The notes: generated by a model not told the origin, from the sequence alone. Numbered from the stretch's first letter, positions 10,055-18,235 are shown. The stretch is DNA of 38,108 nucleotides from an uncultured Collinsella sp. (GCA_900544205.1 UQUG01000012.1:1-38108); one strand, 5' to 3'. A program made the numbers and translations.

Positions 10055-10113
10055 CTTGCCTTTCAAGCCTGCGGGCATGGCCATAAGGCCTATGCCCTTG
10101 TCTTTCAAGGCAA
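10055..10113 (+). repeat. Imperfect hairpin after the amidohydrolase gene
   Basis: Nested complementary segments: TTGCCTT near 10058 with AAGGCAA near 10107, and GGGCAT-GGCC with GGCC-ATGCCC around the loop ATAA near 10085. There is only a short T-rich tail. It is a possible weak terminator between the amidohydrolase and the MFS remnant. Confidence 0.4.
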
Positions 10114-10168
10114 TCTTGGGCACTACCGGCGCCCGGCGCAGGCTATTCGTTTGTTTAAAAGGAGCAGT

Positions 10169-10589
10169 ATGTCCCGGCAGCATAAATTCTTCCCCGGTTG
10201 GCTCGTCGTGGCCTCCGGCTTTGTCATCATGGCCACGTGCTACACGATTTTCGTTAACTGCATGAGCCTGTTCCAGCCGCTCATCGTCAGCGACTTGGGC
10301 ATTTCTCTTGCGCAGTACAACATCTCCAACGCCATCTCCACCGTGGTGAGCGTTATCGGCTCACTTGTCATTGGCCATGTTGCCGATAAAGTAAGCGGCC
10401 GCGTTTTGGGTTCCCCTCACTGTAATCGCCACCTCTGCCGTTCTTGCCGGCATGAGCTTTGTCGGTGAGCTATTGCAGGTCTACGTGCTCTTTTCTGTTC
10501 GCTCCGTTCTGTCTGTGGCTGCCCTGGAAGCCGAATGGATGCTCGTACCATCATTCGGTTTCCAAGGCGGCCACGGGCCTACGAAATGA
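10169..10589 (+). pseudogene. MFS transporter remnant (frameshifted and truncated)
   Basis: The ATG at 10169, with AAAGGAGC upstream, opens a typical MFS N terminus. GWLVVASGFVIMATCYTIF forms TM1, then LFQPLIVSDLGIS, TM2 and the loop motif GHVADKVSGRV. The reading frame then becomes non-MFS and stops at 10466-10468. In the +1 frame, from about 10395-10412, the MFS sequence resumes as PLTVIATSAVLAGMSFVGEL and VYVLFSVRS, then runs into unrelated sequence and a stop at 10587-10589. So there is one frameshift plus loss of roughly the last three quarters of a normal ~400-aa carrier. The style resembles oxalate/formate-antiporter-like MFS proteins that often sit beside amidohydrolases. The pseudogene call is firm; the subfamily is a guess. 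Confidence 0.85.
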
Positions 10590-10649
10590 TCCGTTTTCCT
10601 CCGTCCCCAACAGATCACGTGATCCGAAGGGGACGGAGGAAAGCGGATC
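10588..10649. repeat. 62-nt palindrome with CCTCCGTCCCC arms
   Basis: An almost perfect inverted repeat centred between 10618 and 10619 on GATCACGTGATC. Arms pair over 31 positions with three mismatches and one wobble. The 15-nt arm segment TTCCTCCGTCCCCAA also occurs alone at 2278-2292, indicating a dispersed repeat family. Confidence 0.75.
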
Positions 10650-10650
10650 G

Positions 10651-10722
10651 CAAACAGCGGCGGTGCGTCAGGCCGAACGAGTCCCCATACCCTCGTTCGG
10701 TCAGACGCACCGCCGCTGTTTG
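10651..10722 (+). terminator. Long two-part hairpin before hisS
   Basis: The outer stem is 19 bp and perfect (10651-10669 with 10704-10722). A 4x4 internal loop separates it from an 8-bp inner stem (10674-10681 with 10692-10699) with a 10-nt loop. The outer arm ends in a G/T-rich tract. It sits directly upstream of the hisS -10 box, so it may insulate hisS from the degraded region. Confidence 0.6.
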
Positions 10723-10733
10723 TGTTTGTGCCG

Positions 10734-10739
10734 TATAAT
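10734..10739 (+). promoter_or_regulatory. Putative -10 box of hisS
   Basis: A consensus TATAAT 43 nt upstream of the hisS ATG. No convincing -35 hexamer is seen because the preceding bases belong to the long hairpin. Confidence 0.5.
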
Positions 10740-10781
10740 GTCCACTACCTATGACGCGATACAAAAGAAAGGTGTTTGCCC

Positions 10782-12095
10782 ATGCAGGCACAGAAGGCGG
10801 AGGGAACCCGCGACCTTATCGGCGCCGAGATGCGCGCCTGGCAAAAGATGCAGCAGATTGCTGCCGGCGTGTTCGAGCCGTTTGGCTTTAAGCCCATCGA
10901 GACGCCCGCGATCGAGCAGGTTGACGTGTTTGTCCACGGTATCGGCCAGTCGACCGACGTCGTGCGCAAGGAGATGTTCCGCGTGTTTAGCGGCGCCAAC
11001 CTGGAGCGCGTCTTTACCGAGGGCACCGACACCAAGCTTAAGCCCAAGCAGCGCCTGGCCCTTCGTCCCGAGGGCACGGCCGGTGTGGTGCGCGCCGTCG
11101 TGGAGAACAACCTGGTGCCCCAGGGCTCTACGCCGTTTAAGGCCTATTACGCCGAGGCCATGTTCCGTGGCGAGCGCCCCCAGAAGGGACGCCTGCGCCA
11201 GTTCCACCAGGTGGGCATCGAGTGGCTCGGCGCTCCCGATCCGGCGGCAGACGCCGAGTGCATCATCATGCTCATGGAGTTTTACAAGCGCCTGGGCTTC
11301 GATCTTTCCAAGCTTCGTCTGCTCATTAACTCGATGGGCGACGCTCAGTGCCGTCCGGCTTACCGCGAGCAGGTCAAGCAGTTCATCCTCGATCACGCAG
11401 ACGAGATGTGCGATGAGTGCCGCGAGCGCGCCGAGCTCAACCCGCTGCGTGCCTTCGACTGCAAGAACGACCATTGCCGCGAGATCATGGCCGACGCCCC
11501 GCTGATGGGAGACAACCTGTGCGACGAGTGCCGCGAGCACTACGAGCAGGTCAAGCGCTATCTGGATGCCGCCGGTATCGAGTATGTCGAGGATCCCACC
11601 TTGGTGCGCGGCCTGGACTACTACACCCGTACTGTCTTTGAGGTCGAGGCCCCTGGCGCCGGCGTCGGCTCCATCGGCGGCGGCGGCCGCTACGATGGTC
11701 TCGTCGAGCTCGAGGGCGGCAAGCCCACGGCAGGCGTCGGCTTCGCCGTCGGTTTTGAGCGCGTCCTGCTGGCCCTGCAGGCCTTTGGCAGCGACCTGGG
11801 TGCCGAGGAGGTCCCGTGCGTCTACGTCGCCAATGCCGGCAAGGAGCTGCGTCAGAACGTCTTTACCATTACGCAGCAGCTTCGCGCCGCAGGGATTGTG
11901 ACCGAGGCCGACTATCAGGGCCGTTCGCTCAAGGCCCAGTTTAAGCAGGCCGATAAGGTAGGCGCCAAGCTCATCCTGGTCCTGGGCGGCGACGAGCTTG
12001 CCGCCGGCAAGGTCAAGGTGCGCGACATGCAGAGCCATGACGAGGTTCTCGTCGATCTGGCCAACGTCGTCGAGGCGGTTCGCGAGCGTCTGTAG
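10782..12095 (+). CDS. hisS: Histidyl-tRNA synthetase
   Basis: Class II aminoacyl-tRNA synthetase charging tRNA-His, 437 aa. Motifs include EGTRDLIG at the N terminus, RPEGTAGVVRA and RQFHQVGIEWLG (motif 2 region), the histidine-specific LVRGLDYYTRTVFE and GGGGRYDGL, and a C-terminal anticodon-binding domain. The middle insertion has paired cysteines (CDEC, DCKNDHC, CDEC) that could bind zinc, as in many HisRS of this type. The ATG at 10782 follows AAAGAAAGG with a suitable spacer; a TTG two codons earlier is less likely. It is the first gene after a large hairpin and has its own -10 box. No clear terminator follows it before ppc. Confidence 0.97.
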   Translation: MQAQKAEGTRDLIGAEMRAWQKMQQIAAGVFEPFGFKPIETPAIEQVDVFVHGIGQSTDVVRKEMFRVFSGANLERVFTEGTDTKLKPKQRLALRPEGTAGVVRAVVENNLVPQGSTPFKAYYAEAMFRGERPQKGRLRQFHQVGIEWLGAPDPAADAECIIMLMEFYKRLGFDLSKLRLLINSMGDAQCRPAYREQVKQFILDHADEMCDECRERAELNPLRAFDCKNDHCREIMADAPLMGDNLCDECREHYEQVKRYLDAAGIEYVEDPTLVRGLDYYTRTVFEVEAPGAGVGSIGGGGRYDGLVELEGGKPTAGVGFAVGFERVLLALQAFGSDLGAEEVPCVYVANAGKELRQNVFTITQQLRAAGIVTEADYQGRSLKAQFKQADKVGAKLILVLGGDELAAGKVKVRDMQSHDEVLVDLANVVEAVRERL

Positions 12096-12249
12096 CGCAT
12101 GATTTTTGAGCTGCGGACCCGCTAACATGTCCCGCTCGCGACGAGCTATTGTTACGGGGGTGTTTCGCATTTATGCGGAATGCCCTCGCTTGCATATGCC
12201 GCCCACCGAGAAATACGACCATTTGGGGCAAAAACCCTTGCAATGCAGA

Positions 12250-12293
12250 AAATACTTTTGTGTGGTAAAGCGCAATCAGTGTCGAAAGTATTT
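12250..12293. promoter_or_regulatory. Inverted repeat in the ppc promoter
   Basis: AAATACTTT (12250-12258) and its exact complement AAAGTATTT (12285-12293) are separated by 26 nt. The right half sits over the expected -35 position of the TATAAT at 12304-12309. It is a candidate operator for a dimeric regulator or a looped pair of half sites. Confidence 0.4.
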
Positions 12294-12303
12294 CTCAAGC
12301 GCC

Positions 12304-12309
12304 TATAAT
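12304..12309 (+). promoter_or_regulatory. Putative -10 box of ppc
   Basis: Consensus TATAAT about 45 nt upstream of the ppc start. No good -35 hexamer is found 16-18 nt before it, which fits a regulator-dependent promoter. Confidence 0.5.
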
Positions 12310-12353
12310 GAATACCACATGTTACGTGCATAGAAGGAGGAATGGGAGGAAAC

Positions 12354-15167
12354 GTGGCTGAGAACCTAAGCAACCAGTCTGTACCCGAAGCCGCGGCGCG
12401 CGTCGCTGCCGTGGTCAACCGCCTCGTTAACCGAATCGGCTCGAATGCCGAGTCCAGGGAGCGTCTCGCCGAGATCGAGATCCCCGAGGAGCTGCGCGAT
12501 AATCTGGCGCTGTTCCTGCGCCTGGAACGTCGTGTGCTTAGCGAGTATGATCCCGAGATCGCGGACCTGTTCGACAAGATTTTGACAGCCGAGATTGTGG
12601 TCAATGCTGGCAACCCCGGTAGCCGCGCTGCCGACGAGTCCGTTGACGAACAGGGCGTGCCCACTGCCGACGAGCCCACCGCCGTGGCGTTTCGCGAAGT
12701 CGTCGATTTGATTGACAGCCTGCCGCTTGATAAGCAGCAGGTCATCGTTCGCGCCTTTACGAGCTTCTTCCACTTGGCAAACCTGTCGGAGGAGAACTAC
12801 CGTGTGGCGCAGCTGCGCGAGCGCGAGGCCGGCGCATCGACCGATACCGAGGTCGATCCCGCCAACGAACTCACCGTCGCCTATCACCAGTTGGTAAACG
12901 AGATGGGCGTCGAGGGTGCCAATGAGCTGCTCGGCAAGCTCGAGTTCCACCCTGTCTTTACCGCACATCCCACCGAGGCCCGTCGTAAGGCCGTCGAGGG
13001 CAAGATTCGCCGTATCTCCAACCTGCTGGAGGAGCGTCCGCGTTTGGGCGGCTCCGACCTGGTGGAGAACGAGCGCCATATGCTGCAGGAGATCGACGCC
13101 CTGGTGCGTACGAGCCCCATCGCGCTCAAGAAGCCCACGCCGGTCGAGGAAGCCGATACCATCATCGACATCTTCGATAACACGCTGTTCGACGTTATCC
13201 CCGTCATCTACCGTCGTTTTGACGACTGGGTGCTGGGCGACAAGGCCGGTACCGTGCCGCCGCTGTGCCCGGCGTTCTTCCATCCCGGCAGCTGGATCGG
13301 CTCCGACCGCGACGGCAACCCCAACGTCACCGCCAAGGTGAGCCGCGAAGTCGCCGCCAAGTACTTCACTCACATGGTGCTCAAGCTCGAGGACAAGTGC
13401 CGCCGCATCGGCCACAACCTCACGCTCGAGGCCACCTACAGCAAGCCTTCTGCCGAGCTCATTAACCTGTGGAACCATCAGGTCGAGATGAGTACCCAGT
13501 ACACGGCCCGCGCCGAGCTGATTTCCGAGCACGAGCCGCATCGCGCCGTCATGCTCGTCATGGCCGACCGTCTGAACGCCACCGTGCGCCGTATCACCGA
13601 CACCATGTACCACAGCGCCGACGAGTTCCTGGATGACCTGCGCGTCGTCCAGCGTTCGCTTGCTGCCTGCGGTGCCGTCCGTGCCGCCTACGGTCCGGTC
13701 CAGACCATCATCTGGCAGGTCGAGTCCTTCGGCTTCCATATGGTCGAGATGGAGTTCCGTCAGCACTCCGTGGTGCACGCCCGCGCCCTCAAGGATATCC
13801 ACGAGAACGGTATCCATGGTGACCTGCAGCCCATGACGCGCGAGGTCATCGACACCTTCCGTGCCATCGGTTCCATCCAAAAGCGCTACGGCAAGAAGAT
13901 GGCGCACCGCTACATCATCTCGTTCACCAAGAGCGCCCAGCATGTGGCCGACGTCTTTGAGCTGGCCCACCTGTCCTTCGCACACGAGGAGGATGTCCCC
14001 GAGCTCGACGTGATCCCGCTGTTCGAGCAGCTCGAGGACCTCGAGGGCTGCGTTGACGTGCTCGACCAGATGCTTACGCTGCCCGTGGTGCAAAAGCGCC
14101 TTGCCCAGACCAACCGCCGCATGGAGGTCATGCTGGGCTACTCCGACTCCTCCAAGGATGCCGGTCCTACCACGGCCATGCTTGCGCTGCACTCCGCGCA
14201 GGAGCGCATCGCCAAGTGGGCAGAGAAGAACGATATCGACCTGGTGCTCATGCACGGCCGCGGCGGTGCCGTGGGCCGTGGTGGCGGCCCGGCCAACAAG
14301 GCCGTTCTTGCGCAGCCCAAGGGTTCGGTCAACTGCTTCTTTAAGCTCACCGAGCAGGGCGAGGTCATCTTTGCCCGTTACGGCAACCGCACGCTGGCTC
14401 AGCGTCATGTTGAGTCCGTTGCCGCCGCAACGCTTTTGCAGTCGGCCCCGAGTGTCGAGAAGACCAACACCGAGACCACGCAGAAGTTCTGGGATATGGC
14501 CGAGAAGCTCAACGCCGCAAGCCACGAGCGCTATCTGGACCTGCTGAACACCGAGGACTTTACACCGTGGTTCTCGACCGTGACGCCGCTGACCGAGGTC
14601 GGTCTGCTGCCGATCGGCTCGCGTCCCGCCAAGCGCGGTCTGGGCGCCAAGTCGCTCGACGACCTGCGTACCATTCCGTGGATCTTCAGCTGGAGCCAGG
14701 CGCGCATTAACCTGGCCGCTTGGTACGGTCTGGGCACCGCCTGCGAGCAGTTGGGCGACCTTGACCAGCTCAAGGCTGCCTACCAGGAGTGGCCGTTCTT
14801 CCGCACGTTCATCGACAACATCGAGATGTCGATCGCTAAGACCGATCAGCGCATCGCCAAGATGTATCTGCACCTGGGCGATCGCCAGGATCTGTCCGAG
14901 AAGGTCTTTACCGAGATGCAGCTCACCCGTAAGTGGGTCCTTGCCATCGTCGGTGATGAGTGGCCGCTGCAGCGCCGCCGCGTGCTCGGTTGCGCCGTCC
15001 GCGTGCGCAACCCCTACGTCGACGCCCTGTCCATCGCCCAGGTCCGCGCCCTTCGCGAGGTGCGTATGAACCAGGACGAGATGGCCGAGGAGAAGAAGGC
15101 CGAGTACATGAGCCTGATTCTTTCGACTGTGACCGGCGTCTCGGCAGGATTGCAGAACACGGGGTAA
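12354..15167 (+). CDS. ppc: Phosphoenolpyruvate carboxylase
   Basis: Carboxylates PEP with bicarbonate to oxaloacetate, filling the reductive branch toward succinate in fermenters; about 937 aa, normal bacterial length. Signatures are FTAHPTEARRK with catalytic His205, GSDRDGNPNVTAKVSRE, the C-terminal catalytic GYSDSSKDAG, HGRGGAVGRGGGP, RTIPWIFSWSQ and a terminal QNTG. Two starts are possible. ATG 12342 has its Shine-Dalgarno only one base away. GTG 12354 has GGAGG four bases upstream and is preferred here. The coding sequence is intact. The gene has a -10 box and an inverted repeat upstream, and is followed 21 nt after the stop by a structured hairpin element. Confidence 0.95.
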   Translation: MAENLSNQSVPEAAARVAAVVNRLVNRIGSNAESRERLAEIEIPEELRDNLALFLRLERRVLSEYDPEIADLFDKILTAEIVVNAGNPGSRAADESVDEQGVPTADEPTAVAFREVVDLIDSLPLDKQQVIVRAFTSFFHLANLSEENYRVAQLREREAGASTDTEVDPANELTVAYHQLVNEMGVEGANELLGKLEFHPVFTAHPTEARRKAVEGKIRRISNLLEERPRLGGSDLVENERHMLQEIDALVRTSPIALKKPTPVEEADTIIDIFDNTLFDVIPVIYRRFDDWVLGDKAGTVPPLCPAFFHPGSWIGSDRDGNPNVTAKVSREVAAKYFTHMVLKLEDKCRRIGHNLTLEATYSKPSAELINLWNHQVEMSTQYTARAELISEHEPHRAVMLVMADRLNATVRRITDTMYHSADEFLDDLRVVQRSLAACGAVRAAYGPVQTIIWQVESFGFHMVEMEFRQHSVVHARALKDIHENGIHGDLQPMTREVIDTFRAIGSIQKRYGKKMAHRYIISFTKSAQHVADVFELAHLSFAHEEDVPELDVIPLFEQLEDLEGCVDVLDQMLTLPVVQKRLAQTNRRMEVMLGYSDSSKDAGPTTAMLALHSAQERIAKWAEKNDIDLVLMHGRGGAVGRGGGPANKAVLAQPKGSVNCFFKLTEQGEVIFARYGNRTLAQRHVESVAAATLLQSAPSVEKTNTETTQKFWDMAEKLNAASHERYLDLLNTEDFTPWFSTVTPLTEVGLLPIGSRPAKRGLGAKSLDDLRTIPWIFSWSQARINLAAWYGLGTACEQLGDLDQLKAAYQEWPFFRTFIDNIEMSIAKTDQRIAKMYLHLGDRQDLSEKVFTEMQLTRKWVLAIVGDEWPLQRRRVLGCAVRVRNPYVDALSIAQVRALREVRMNQDEMAEEKKAEYMSLILSTVTGVSAGLQNTG

Positions 15168-15188
15168 TCGATAGCCCTGTAGTCGTCC

Positions 15189-15315
15189 GGGCCCGCCATT
15201 AGTTTACTTTTAGGCACGTCCTCGGACATGCAAGAAGCCCTCGCTGCGCACTTCGTGCGGCGAGGGCTTCTTGCGTCCTGCGGAGTGTGCCTAAAAGTAA
15301 ACTAATGGCGGGCCC
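15189..15315. repeat. Nested hairpin element, copy 1 (3' of ppc)
   Basis: A 127-nt structure in the spacer after ppc. Outer arms 15189-15217 and 15287-15315 pair perfectly over 29 bp. Inside are GTCCTCGGACAT on the left and GTCCTGCGGAGT on the right, then a perfect 14-bp inner stem (15231-15244 with 15260-15273) capped by a small CGCAC/GTGCG hairpin. Core and layout match copy 2 at 18111-18235, while the outer arms differ. No T-run follows the outer stem. Confidence 0.9.
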
Positions 15316-15874
15316 TACGGTGTCCGGTCTTCTGCGGATTACGGGCTGAAGAAATATAGCGCGCTTCGCGCGTTTGGAAAGGGCTTCGTGCTGCGGAATG
15401 CATTCAGAGGGAAACCCATCGGGTCCTTTCGTCCTCGGTTTACGGCGGATCAGCCGCTGGGTGAGGGTGGTGCTTGGGGCGACGTGCAAAAAACGGAGTT
15501 TTCAGCAGCCAAAGATTGATGCATAAGGCCATAGCCGGCTTTCGCTGCCTTTGTTGATGCTTTTGCACGACGATTGGGCTTTGGCGACGATCATATATGG
15601 CTGGTTTCTCGCCGCATGCTATCCAGATGGGTCGAGTCATGAGGACTATCTACCTTTTGAAAGATTTTTGGCACCAAAATCTTATCCCGCGATGCTGAAT
15701 ACTCGCAAAAATGCACGCTCCGGAGGGTACTACCCAGTTATGGCCAGAAATCCATGCGCCATCTTATGCAATTAATTAACGAATTTATGCAAAATGGCTT
15801 ACGTGCGTACGTCTCGGACTAGATGTTTGCCTCGGCGCTGCGTAAATCATCCTGTCTATAGTGTCTTTGACAGG
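15316..15874. other. Non-coding stretch between ppc and larA
   Basis: No frame here has a recognisable protein or convincing start signal; short open frames lack ribosome binding sites and family resemblance. It holds a GCGCGC-TTC-GCGCG mini-hairpin near 15360. It also holds a near-perfect palindrome at 15661-15683 (AAGATTTTTGG with CCAAAATCTT around CA) that could be an operator. The right part is distinctly more A/T-rich than the flanking genes, which suits a promoter region for larA or a decayed gene. Confidence 0.5.
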
Positions 15875-15908
15875 CGGCTGCGGTCCCGTTTGGGGTCGCG
15901 GCCGTTTT
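15875..15908 (+). terminator. Terminator-like hairpin in the larA leader
   Basis: A 13-bp stem (15875-15887 with 15892-15904, three wobbles), loop GTTT, then TTTTGTTG. It lies about 122 nt before larA with no coding gene upstream since ppc. A TATAGT box at 15857-15862 precedes it. It may be an attenuator of larA or the end of a small RNA. Confidence 0.55.
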
Positions 15909-16030
15909 GTTGTGGGTCAAATATGAACGTTGTGTTAACGACTCGGTGGACGGTGGTGTTTTTCGGTGAGCGGCGTATCCTTCCAACGGTTTATCTAGTG
16001 TGTCAGTTGAAAGGAAGAGGGCGCTCGTCA

Positions 16031-17308
16031 TTGTTTGAATGTGAACTGCCGTTTGACCACAAGACGTTGCATCTGGAGCTCGAGGATAAGAACTTCGCGG
16101 GTGTGATGGAAGGTCATCAAAACGAGTTTAAGACTACGAAATCGCAGGAAGAGCTGGTAGAGGAGTCGCTTGCCAACCCTTATGGCTCGCCTTCGCTCGA
16201 GGAGCTTTGTGCTGGCAAGAAGGATATTGTCATTATTAGCTCCGATCATACGCGTCCCGTTCCCTCGCGTGTGACGATGCCTATTCTGCTGCATCACATC
16301 CATTCCGCTGCGCCCGAGGCTCGAGTTCGTATTTTGGTTGCTACGGGTATGCACCGTCCGTCGACGCATGAGGAGCTCGTCAACAAGTACGGCGAGGAGA
16401 TCGTTGCCAACGAGGAAATCGTTATGCACGTCGCGACTGACGACAGCATGATGAAAAAGATCGGCACCCTGCCTTCTGGTGGCGAGTGCATCATCAACAA
16501 GATTGCCGTCGATTGCGATCTGCTGCTTGCCGAGGGCTTTATTGAGCCGCACTTCTTTGCTGGTTTCTCCGGCAGCCGCAAGTCCGTCCTGCCTGGCATC
16601 GCCAGCTACAAGACCATCATGTACAACCACAACGGCCAGTTTGTGAACGATTCTCATTCGCGTGCCGGCAACCTGTGCCACAACCACGTGAGCGAGGACA
16701 TGTTTGCTGCCGCCGAGATGGCTCACCTTGCCTTTGTGCTTAACGTGGTGCTCAACGGCAAGCACGAGGTCATCGGCTCCTTTGCCGGCGACATCCACAA
16801 GGCGCACGAGGCCGGCTGCGAGTTCGTGAAGAGCCTTGCCGGCGTTGAGCCCGTCGAGTGCGAGATTGCCATCACCACCAACGGCGGCTACCCGCTCGAC
16901 CAGAACATCTACCAGGCCGTGAAGGGCATGTGCTCTGCCGAGGCCACGCTTCCCGAGGGTGGCGTGATCATCGATGTCGCCGGTTGTGCCGACGGTCACG
17001 GCGGCGAGGGCTTCTATCACAACATCGCCGACAACGACCCGGCGGAGTTTGAGCGCGCCTGCATCGATCGTCCCAAGGATGAGACCCTGCCCGATCAGTG
17101 GACGAGCCAGATCTTTGCCCGCATCCTGGCGCATCATCCTGTGATCATGGTTACCGACCTGTGCGATCACCAGATGATCAAGGATATGCACATGACGCCG
17201 GTTAACACCCTCGATGAGGCGCTCAAGCTCGCCTTTGAGATGAAGGGTGCCGATGCCAAGGTGGCCGTCATTCCCGATGGCCTGGGCGTTGTCGTCGCTC
17301 AGCACTAG
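16031..17308 (+). CDS. larA: Nickel-pincer lactate racemase LarA
   Basis: Interconverts D- and L-lactate using the nickel-pincer nucleotide cofactor; 425 aa, against 424 in Lactiplantibacillus plantarum. Taking the TTG at 16031 as residue 1 places Arg75 (SDHTRPVP), His108 (ATGMHRP), His174 (IEPHFFAG), Lys184 (GSRKSVLPG) and His200 (MYNH) at the numbering known for the L. plantarum enzyme. There Lys184 carries the cofactor, His200 binds nickel and His108/His174 are the acid/base pair. This supports both function and start. GAAAGGAAGAGG lies about 10 nt upstream. The frame stays open further upstream, but that part is not LarA-like. It is followed by larD on the same strand; the cofactor genes larB and larC converge from the other strand. 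Confidence 0.93.
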   Translation: MFECELPFDHKTLHLELEDKNFAGVMEGHQNEFKTTKSQEELVEESLANPYGSPSLEELCAGKKDIVIISSDHTRPVPSRVTMPILLHHIHSAAPEARVRILVATGMHRPSTHEELVNKYGEEIVANEEIVMHVATDDSMMKKIGTLPSGGECIINKIAVDCDLLLAEGFIEPHFFAGFSGSRKSVLPGIASYKTIMYNHNGQFVNDSHSRAGNLCHNHVSEDMFAAAEMAHLAFVLNVVLNGKHEVIGSFAGDIHKAHEAGCEFVKSLAGVEPVECEIAITTNGGYPLDQNIYQAVKGMCSAEATLPEGGVIIDVAGCADGHGGEGFYHNIADNDPAEFERACIDRPKDETLPDQWTSQIFARILAHHPVIMVTDLCDHQMIKDMHMTPVNTLDEALKLAFEMKGADAKVAVIPDGLGVVVAQH

Positions 17309-17357
17309 TACGCGGCCTAAACGAATCGTTTATAACCGACAAGAAAGATAAGGTTTT

Positions 17358-18089
17358 ATGCTTACCAAACTCCTCTGCGAATTCGGCGCAACGGCCCTCA
17401 TGATCATCTTTGGCGTGGGCGTGCACTGCGATACCGTGCTCAAGGGCACCAAGTATCAGGGTTCCGGCCATATGTTTGCCATCACCACTTGGTCTTTTGG
17501 CATCTCGGTCTGCCTGTTTGTCTTTGGCGGTGCCGTGTGCATGAACCCTGCCATGGTGCTTGCCCAGTGCATCGTAGGCTTGGTGCCGTGGAGCAGCTGC
17601 ATCCCCTTCATGATTGCCGATATGCTCGGCGGCTTTGTGGGCGCCGTAATCGCTTGGCTTATGTATGCCGATGAGTTCAAGGCTTCCGAGGGCGTCGTCG
17701 ACCCTATTGCCCAGCGCAACATCTTCTCGACCAACCCCACCACCGAGGGTGCGAACTATGCTCGTAACTTCTTCTGCGAGGCTATCTGCACCTTTGTGTT
17801 CATCAGCGCCATCCTTGCTGCCGCTAGCCGCGCCGGCGAGAACGTCCTGATGCTCGCCATCTGCGTCGGCCTGATCGTTTGGGCTGTTGGCATGGGCATG
17901 GGCGGCATCACCGGCTTCGCCATGAACCAGGCTCGTGACCTTGGTCCTCGCATGGCTTATCAGGTGCTGCCGATTAAGAACAAGGCTGACAACAACTGGA
18001 AGTACGGCCTGCTCGTTCCTGGCATCGCGCCGTTTGTCGGTGCCGCTCTGGCTGCACTGTTTGTGCATGGTTTCTTGGGCATGTTCTAG
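17358..18089 (+). CDS. larD: LarD-like aquaglyceroporin (lactic acid channel)
   Basis: MIP-family membrane channel, 243 aa, with six hydrophobic helices and two re-entrant half-helix motifs. The first motif is NPA (residues 63-65, CMNPAMV). The second reads NQARDLGPR (190-198), with Gln in place of the nearly universal Pro of NPA/NPARD. The D-LGPR tail marks the glycerol/lactate-facilitator branch rather than a water channel. Its position 49 nt after larA matches LarD of lactobacilli, which speeds D/L-lactic acid movement. The ATG is preceded by AAGAAAGATAAGG. It is probably cotranscribed with larA and is followed by hairpin element copy 2. Confidence 0.85.
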   Translation: MLTKLLCEFGATALMIIFGVGVHCDTVLKGTKYQGSGHMFAITTWSFGISVCLFVFGGAVCMNPAMVLAQCIVGLVPWSSCIPFMIADMLGGFVGAVIAWLMYADEFKASEGVVDPIAQRNIFSTNPTTEGANYARNFFCEAICTFVFISAILAAASRAGENVLMLAICVGLIVWAVGMGMGGITGFAMNQARDLGPRMAYQVLPIKNKADNNWKYGLLVPGIAPFVGAALAALFVHGFLGMF

Positions 18090-18110
18090 TCTGAGGCTAC
18101 ATAGTTGTCC

Positions 18111-18235
18111 GCTGGCCGCATGGGGTAACTTCCCAGCGCGTCCTCGGACATGCAAAAAGGCTCGCTGCGCACTTCGTGCGGCGAGCCTTTTTGCGTCCTG
18201 CGGAATGCGCTGGGAAGTTACCCCATGCGGGCAGC
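18111..18235. repeat. Nested hairpin element, copy 2 (3' of larD)
   Basis: A 125-nt element of the same design as copy 1. Outer 29-nt arms 18111-18139 and 18207-18235 pair at 28 of 29 positions. They enclose GTCCTCGGACAT and GTCCTGCGGAAT flanking a perfect 14-bp inner stem (18152-18165 with 18181-18194) and the same TGCGCACTTCGTGCG cap. The inner stem contains an A-run and T-run and could terminate transcription in both directions between the convergent larD and tetR genes. Confidence 0.9.

Noticed and set aside
15551..15775. 74-codon open frame between ppc and larA
   Set aside because: No ribosome binding site, no family resemblance and unusual codon use; listed only as part of the non-coding stretch.
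15794..16030. N-terminal extension of larA from an upstream ATG
   Set aside because: The extension is Arg-rich and not LarA-like, while starting at TTG 16031 puts all five key residues at their known numbers.
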